In this document: in pieces, positions 6,463-9,816 of the stretch
Layout of the letters: every line of letters begins with the position of its first letter
Numbering within the stretch: position 1 is the stretch's first letter
Assembly (NCBI GenBank): GCA_049694275.1
Contig: JBAVQS010000168.1
Span: 1-9,816, forward strand
DNA from: JBAVQS01 sp049694275
Lineage (GTDB): Bacteria > Chloroflexota > Anaerolineae > UBA4142 > SHND01
DNA length: 9,816 nucleotides
Direction: 5' to 3'
Position numbers and translations under genes: made by a program
Notes under the pieces: model-generated
The model's input: only the letters and a program-made list of their open reading frames with translations
Told to the model about the DNA's origin: nothing
Databases searched by the model: none

Positions 6463-6508
6463 CACCAGGCCCCTGACAGCAGGCCAAATGTCCGGTTATT
6501 GTAGAGGA

Positions 6509-7120
6509 TTATGCCTCAAGCATTTTCCGCAGGGCGTGCACCAGGGATTCTTCCGTGGCCCGGCGTTTCCGGGTGATCCATAGATCGACGCCCTTTATCC
6601 AGGCAAGGGCGATTAACAATCCGACAAAAAACCATATGGTCCTGGGCAAATCAATCGCTGGAATGGGGGGAAAGCCTACAACTTGACTGGAGATAAGGAG
6701 CAGGACAAGGAAACCGGGCCAGAGCATCATCGAGGTGAACAAGCACGAGCTCATGCGCGTCGGATATATGGGATAAAAATAGCCGTTTATGCGTGTGCTC
6801 TCACCCGCGGGCTGGATCACTCCCAATAGTTCGACCGGGATTCCGAACGGATCGTAGCTTTTGCGCATCCGGAATTGATTGCCTGCGACCATCCCGGTCA
6901 GCTCACGGTTTGAGATATAAAGCCAATGTTCCTGGCCCAGGGTCCGCGCGAGGCGCTCCTGGCACTCGGAAACGGTCAGATGGGTTTGGAGGATCAATCG
7001 CAACGAGGGCTTGGCTCGAAAGAGGGGGGTAATGACCCGGCTGACGAGTAACCAGGAGAGAAATAAAACGGGCGCAAGGATCAGGCTCCAGAGCAAAAGG
7101 GCCGGGGTGTCCGTCATCAT
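6509..7120 (-). CDS. Small membrane protein of unknown function
   Basis: This 203-aa protein was not recognised. One hydrophobic segment lies at residues ~7-27 and two more around 130-150 and 160-182, so three membrane passes are likely. Between the first and second is a ~95-residue soluble part with mixed alpha/beta character (TVSECQERLARTL, NQFRMRKSYDPFG, RINGYFYPIYP). The C-terminus is a basic, probably cytosolic tail (TRKRRATEES). It starts at 7120, or at a second ATG at 7117, with no strong Shine-Dalgarno sequence. It lies 30 bases after the cystathionine synthase stop with no terminator between, so it may be read through from the SAM-controlled transcript. No obvious hairpin with a T-tract follows it before nirK. 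Coding is supported by length, coherent hydropathy and the lack of a better frame. Confidence 0.75.
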   Translation of the reverse strand: MMTDTPALLLWSLILAPVLFLSWLLVSRVITPLFRAKPSLRLILQTHLTVSECQERLARTLGQEHWLYISNRELTGMVAGNQFRMRKSYDPFGIPVELLGVIQPAGESTRINGYFYPIYPTRMSSCLFTSMMLWPGFLVLLLISSQVVGFPPIPAIDLPRTIWFFVGLLIALAWIKGVDLWITRKRRATEESLVHALRKMLEA

Positions 7121-7150
7121 CAGCTTGTTGCGAGGTTGCTCAAAAGATCA

Positions 7151-8377
7151 TCATTGCAGCGCTTGGTCCAGGTCGGCGATCAGGTCCGGCGCGTCTTCGA
7201 TGCCGACGGCGAAGCGGACCAGGTTGTCCGGAATTCCGAGCGCGCGCCGCTGTTCGGGCGTACAGTCGTAATAGGCCATTTTGGCGACGTGCAGCACCAG
7301 GCTCTCGACGCCGCCGAGCGAAGGGGAGATGAACGGAATGCGGAGGCGGTCGATGAACCGGAAGGTGGCGGCCTGGTCGCCGCGCATGGTGAACGAGACG
7401 ACGCCGCCGAACCCGTGCATCTGCCGCGCGGCGATGTCGTGGCCGGGATGCGTGGGCAACCCCGGATACCAGACGCGTTCGACGGCGGGATGGGCGGCAA
7501 GGAATTCGGCGATCTGCTGCGTGGTGTGATTCTGCTGCGCCACGCGCAATCCCAGCGTTTTCATTCCGCGCAGGAGGAGATAGGCGGTATTGGGGTCGGA
7601 GATGTTGCCCAGGATGCCGATGGCTTCGCGCAGAGGCGCAATCAGTTCGGCGGGACCTGCGATAAAGCCGGCGAGGAGATCGTTGTGCCCGCCCAGGTAT
7701 TTCGTCGCCGAGTGAACGACGAGGTCAATGCCCCAATCGAGCGGACGCAGGTTGACCGGCGTGGAAAAGGTCGCGTCGATCACCGTTTTCACGCCATGCC
7801 GCCGCCCGATCTCGGCGAAACGCTCCAGGTCGAGGATTTGCAAATAGGGGTTGGACGGGGTCTCGGAAAACAGGATGCGGGTCTCGGGCCGGATCGCGGC
7901 TTCCAGCGCATCGAAATCGCCAAAGGGGACGACCGTCAGGGTGACGTGATAGCGCGTGAGGTATTCCTCGCAGAACTGGCGCGTGCGCCGGTAGCTGTCA
8001 TCCGTGAGAATGATGTGCGCGCCCGAAGGCAAGAGCGTTAGAAAGAGCGAGGTAAGCGCGCCCATGCCCGATGCAACCTGGATCGCGCCGCCGGCATTTT
8101 CCAGCGCCGCGAGGCGCGCTTCGGCCGCCGCGACGGTGGGATTGCCATAGCGCCCATATTCGAACCGGTCGTCCACGTGCCCATTGGCGTGCGCTTCCTG
8201 ATAGGCGCACACATCCGCCATGTGATCAAAGGTATAGGTGGACGTCTGAAAAAGGGGATCGATGAGCGCGCGCTGCGGTTTGGGCCGGCGCTCGCTTGCA
8301 TGCACCGCGCGGGTGCTCGGTCCGCCCGGCTGCGGCGCGGAATCGGCGGCCTGGGTTGGAATGATCGGATTGGTCAT
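7151..8377 (-). CDS. metB: Cystathionine gamma-synthase-type PLP enzyme (trans-sulfuration family)
   Basis: This 408-aa Cys/Met-metabolism PLP enzyme is probably a cystathionine gamma-synthase, joining an activated homoserine ester with cysteine on the way to methionine in the cytoplasm. It shows YGRYGNPT near the N-terminus, ASGMGA for cofactor binding, TDDSYRRTRQF, IDATFSTP and the PLP-lysine motif HSATKYLGGHND (Lys226, codon 7702-7700). The wording TDDSYRRTR and GGHNDLLAG resembles plant cystathionine gamma-synthase more than E. coli MetB. The family also includes O-acylhomoserine sulfhydrylase, methionine gamma-lyase and cystathionine gamma-lyase, which sequence alone does not fully separate. 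The SAM-I riboswitch upstream favours a biosynthetic methionine role. The start at 8377 is chosen for its AGGAG 9-10 bases upstream; the longer frame to 8479 runs through the riboswitch terminator and is not credible. Length is normal for the family. Confidence 0.93.
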   Translation of the reverse strand: MTNPIIPTQAADSAPQPGGPSTRAVHASERRPKPQRALIDPLFQTSTYTFDHMADVCAYQEAHANGHVDDRFEYGRYGNPTVAAAEARLAALENAGGAIQVASGMGALTSLFLTLLPSGAHIILTDDSYRRTRQFCEEYLTRYHVTLTVVPFGDFDALEAAIRPETRILFSETPSNPYLQILDLERFAEIGRRHGVKTVIDATFSTPVNLRPLDWGIDLVVHSATKYLGGHNDLLAGFIAGPAELIAPLREAIGILGNISDPNTAYLLLRGMKTLGLRVAQQNHTTQQIAEFLAAHPAVERVWYPGLPTHPGHDIAARQMHGFGGVVSFTMRGDQAATFRFIDRLRIPFISPSLGGVESLVLHVAKMAYYDCTPEQRRALGIPDNLVRFAVGIEDAPDLIADLDQALQ

Positions 8378-8429
8378 GGCTTTTTTCTCCTCGGACAAAA
8401 GCATATCCAGAGGCAGTTTCGGGGCAAAC

Positions 8430-8455
8430 AAAAAACCTCTTACACTGAAGAGGTT
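8430..8455 (-). terminator. Riboswitch-controlled intrinsic terminator
   Basis: An 8-bp stem (8455-8448 with 8441-8434) with a 6-base loop is followed by a T-run on the minus strand (8435-8430). It sits between the SAM aptamer and the synthase gene. Its 5' arm CCTCTT (8453-8448) can instead pair with GAGAGG (8476-8471) overlapping the 3' strand of aptamer helix P1. That is the antiterminator expected when SAM is low. Confidence 0.92.
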
Positions 8456-8472
8456 CAACATCCTTGTATCTC

Positions 8473-8574
<102 letters not shown>

Positions 8575-8601
8575 ACGAACGATATGCAATTGTGCGGACC
8601 A

Positions 8602-8630
8602 CTTGTACTATATCGCGGGCGAAATGTCAA
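8602..8630 (-). promoter_or_regulatory. Promoter of the SAM-riboswitch transcript
   Basis: A perfect -35 TTGACA (8630-8625) and a 4-of-6 -10 TACAAG (8607-8602) are 17 bases apart on the minus strand. The implied start near 8595 is about 20 bases before the aptamer. TATAGT at 8613-8608 overlaps just upstream but has only 12 bases to the -35. Confidence 0.65.
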
Positions 8631-8653
8631 GCGTCCGATTCATTCTTTCATTC

Positions 8654-9682
8654 TCATTCGGACACGGCGACGCGATTCGTGCCTGACGCCCTCGCCGCCG
8701 CCAGGGATTGGGTGGCACGCGCGATCATCAGGTCCAGGTCCTCCTCGGGGCTGAGGAGCATCTTGGCGTGCGCGGCGCCGATGCTAACCGTCACGGGAGT
8801 TCCCGCGGGCTTTGCCATTTCGATCTGCGCCCGCAGTTGTTCGGCCAGCCGGCCGACGGCCTCCGGTTGAATCTCGGGGAAAAAGAGGACAAATCCCTCG
8901 CCGCCGGAGCGCCCCACGACGTCCGACCGGCGCAGGTTGGTTTTGAGCACTTCCGCGATCGCCCGCAAAACTTGGTCCCCCTGGTCCAGCCCATACCGCT
9001 GGTTGATTTCGCTCAGCCGGTCCACCTCGACGATCAGCAGGCCAACGCTCTCTTTATTGCGCTGGGACAGGTAGGCCAACTGTCGCGCAAAGAGAAAGAA
9101 ACCGTACCGGCTGAGGAGGCCGGTCAAGCTGTCGATGGTGGAAAACCGCGTCAGCAACTTGTTGGTTTCCCAGAGGTTATTCAGCGTTTCGCTCAACAGG
9201 TCCAGTTCGGGCGCCTCTTCCTGGTACCAGGCCGCCATCTGAACCAGCGCGTCGATGTGGAGTTGATAATCATCTTCCGGGTTCGCGGCCCGGACTAGCG
9301 GCCCCAGGGTATAGTAAAACGTTGGAAAGGCCCGGTGCGCCATCGTCAATTCAAGTTGAAAGGCGAGGAGAAAGGATGCGCGAACGGTCTGCGCTTTTTC
9401 CCATCGCGCGATGGCCTCAGTCACGCGGGTGAGCAATCGTTCGAGGTCTTTGCGGGTGCGCGCCGGATCATCAAAAATTGTGGGGAGCGGGTGCCCCTCT
9501 GCGACGGACTGCACGCCGTTCCAAAAGGTCAGATGCCGCTGCTCTACCTCGGCCATCCCCCGCCAGAATTGCAGCAGTTTGGGATTGCTGCTCGACGCGG
9601 CCATCCCCATATAGACCTGGGCGGCTTGTTTGTCGATCGCCATGCAGAGCTCGGCGATTTGCAAGACGGGATCGTCTTTCAT
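8654..9682 (-). CDS. Ferritin-like helical domain fused to a degenerate GGDEF domain
   Basis: This is a 342-aa protein. Residues ~5-165 look like a four-helix bundle of ferritin/rubrerythrin type: helix 1 AIDKQAAQVY, helix 2 MAEVEQRH (ExxH, Glu47/His50), then two further helices around 100-125 and 139-157. The usual helix-1 Glu is Asp17, and the second ExxH is not evident, so metal binding is uncertain. Residues ~178-340 are a GGDEF domain beginning DSLTGLLSR. Its signature is GGEGF (260-264, bases 8905-8891) and the usual DxD is EVD (219-221). The fourth signature residue, needed for catalysis, is Gly. Asp233 and the RxxD inhibitory-site motif (251-254) remain, which suggests a c-di-GMP receptor or weak enzyme rather than an active cyclase. 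The start at 9682 has AGAGGAG 7 bases upstream; in-frame ATGs at 9700 and 9712 lack this. There is no membrane segment. The GGDEF call is firm; the bundle assignment is moderate. Confidence 0.88.
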   Translation of the reverse strand: MKDDPVLQIAELCMAIDKQAAQVYMGMAASSSNPKLLQFWRGMAEVEQRHLTFWNGVQSVAEGHPLPTIFDDPARTRKDLERLLTRVTEAIARWEKAQTVRASFLLAFQLELTMAHRAFPTFYYTLGPLVRAANPEDDYQLHIDALVQMAAWYQEEAPELDLLSETLNNLWETNKLLTRFSTIDSLTGLLSRYGFFLFARQLAYLSQRNKESVGLLIVEVDRLSEINQRYGLDQGDQVLRAIAEVLKTNLRRSDVVGRSGGEGFVLFFPEIQPEAVGRLAEQLRAQIEMAKPAGTPVTVSIGAAHAKMLLSPEEDLDLMIARATQSLAAARASGTNRVAVSE

Positions 9683-9786
9683 TTTGGTGCTCCTCTGCAT
9701 CCCGCATCCCATTCCGGGGCGCCGGATGCAAAATCACGCGTAACACAGGCCGGCGGTTGGCCGTTCAGCATTGAGCGGATGATTTC

Positions 9787-9815
9787 ATTCTATCATCCTC
9801 ACCCATCAGCGTCAA
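9787..9815 (-). promoter_or_regulatory. Sigma70-type promoter of the ferritin-like/GGDEF gene
   Basis: TTGACG (9815-9810) and TAGAAT (9792-9787) on the minus strand each match 5 of 6 consensus bases with the ideal 17-base spacer. The implied start near 9780 gives a leader of about 98 bases. In that leader I see short GC-rich palindromes but no recognised riboswitch. Confidence 0.75.
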
Positions 9816-9816
9816 G

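Noticed and set aside
6464..6486. Small hairpin (GGCCTG...CAGGGGCC) after the membrane protein gene
   Set aside because: The stem is short and bulged with no T-tract on either side, so it is not supported as a terminator.
7136..8041. Plus-strand open frame (301 codons) opposite the cystathionine synthase gene
   Set aside because: It is antisense to a conserved PLP enzyme and shows no family motif.
9683..9780. Possible c-di-GMP riboswitch in the leader of the GGDEF gene
   Set aside because: The leader has GC-rich short palindromes but none of the conserved GEMM core sequence in order.

Overview
The window looks like chromosomal DNA from a GC-rich, environmental bacterium. The best guess is Chloroflexota (Anaerolineae-like). 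The pointers are a very long multi-GAF signalling protein, a Thr/Pro-rich lipoprotein, a SAM-I riboswitch and an AniA-type copper nitrite reductase lipoprotein. The phylum is an inference; there is no rRNA or marker gene to settle it. No tRNA, rRNA, CRISPR array, transposase or phage gene is seen.

Layout. Bases 1-3324 (+) hold the 3' part of a gene for a multi-GAF protein ending in an HD-GYP domain. It is closed by a strong hairpin (3329-3365) that also serves the convergent operon. Everything after that is on the minus strand. Read in transcription order from the right end: a ferritin-like/GGDEF protein (9682-8654) with a good sigma70-type promoter; a SAM-I riboswitch with terminator controlling a plant-type cystathionine gamma-synthase (8377-7151); a small membrane protein of unknown function (7120-6509); a class II (AniA-like) copper nitrite reductase lipoprotein (6384-5353); a Crp/Fnr-family regulator (5214-4507); a 71-aa cysteine-cluster protein (4495-4280); and a Thr/Pro-rich lipoprotein (4254-3364). 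The last three are spaced 11 and 25 nt apart and probably form one operon.

Two themes run through the window. First, c-di-GMP signalling at both ends. The HD-GYP domain has lost the last Asp of its metal site (LAN instead of LAD). The GGDEF domain reads GGEGF but keeps an RxxD inhibitory site, so both may be receptors or weakened enzymes. Second, a probable nitrogen-oxide/low-oxygen module. The Crp-type regulator has a Crp-like RE-VGR recognition helix, and a perfect TGTGA-N6-TCACA site lies in front of nirK at class II spacing from a candidate -10. A 14-bp inverted repeat brackets the nirK ribosome-binding site and start codon. The small protein downstream of the regulator carries a C-x2-C-x5-C cluster spaced as in the Fe-S sensor FNR, which the regulator itself lacks. 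That combination is the most interesting part of the window.
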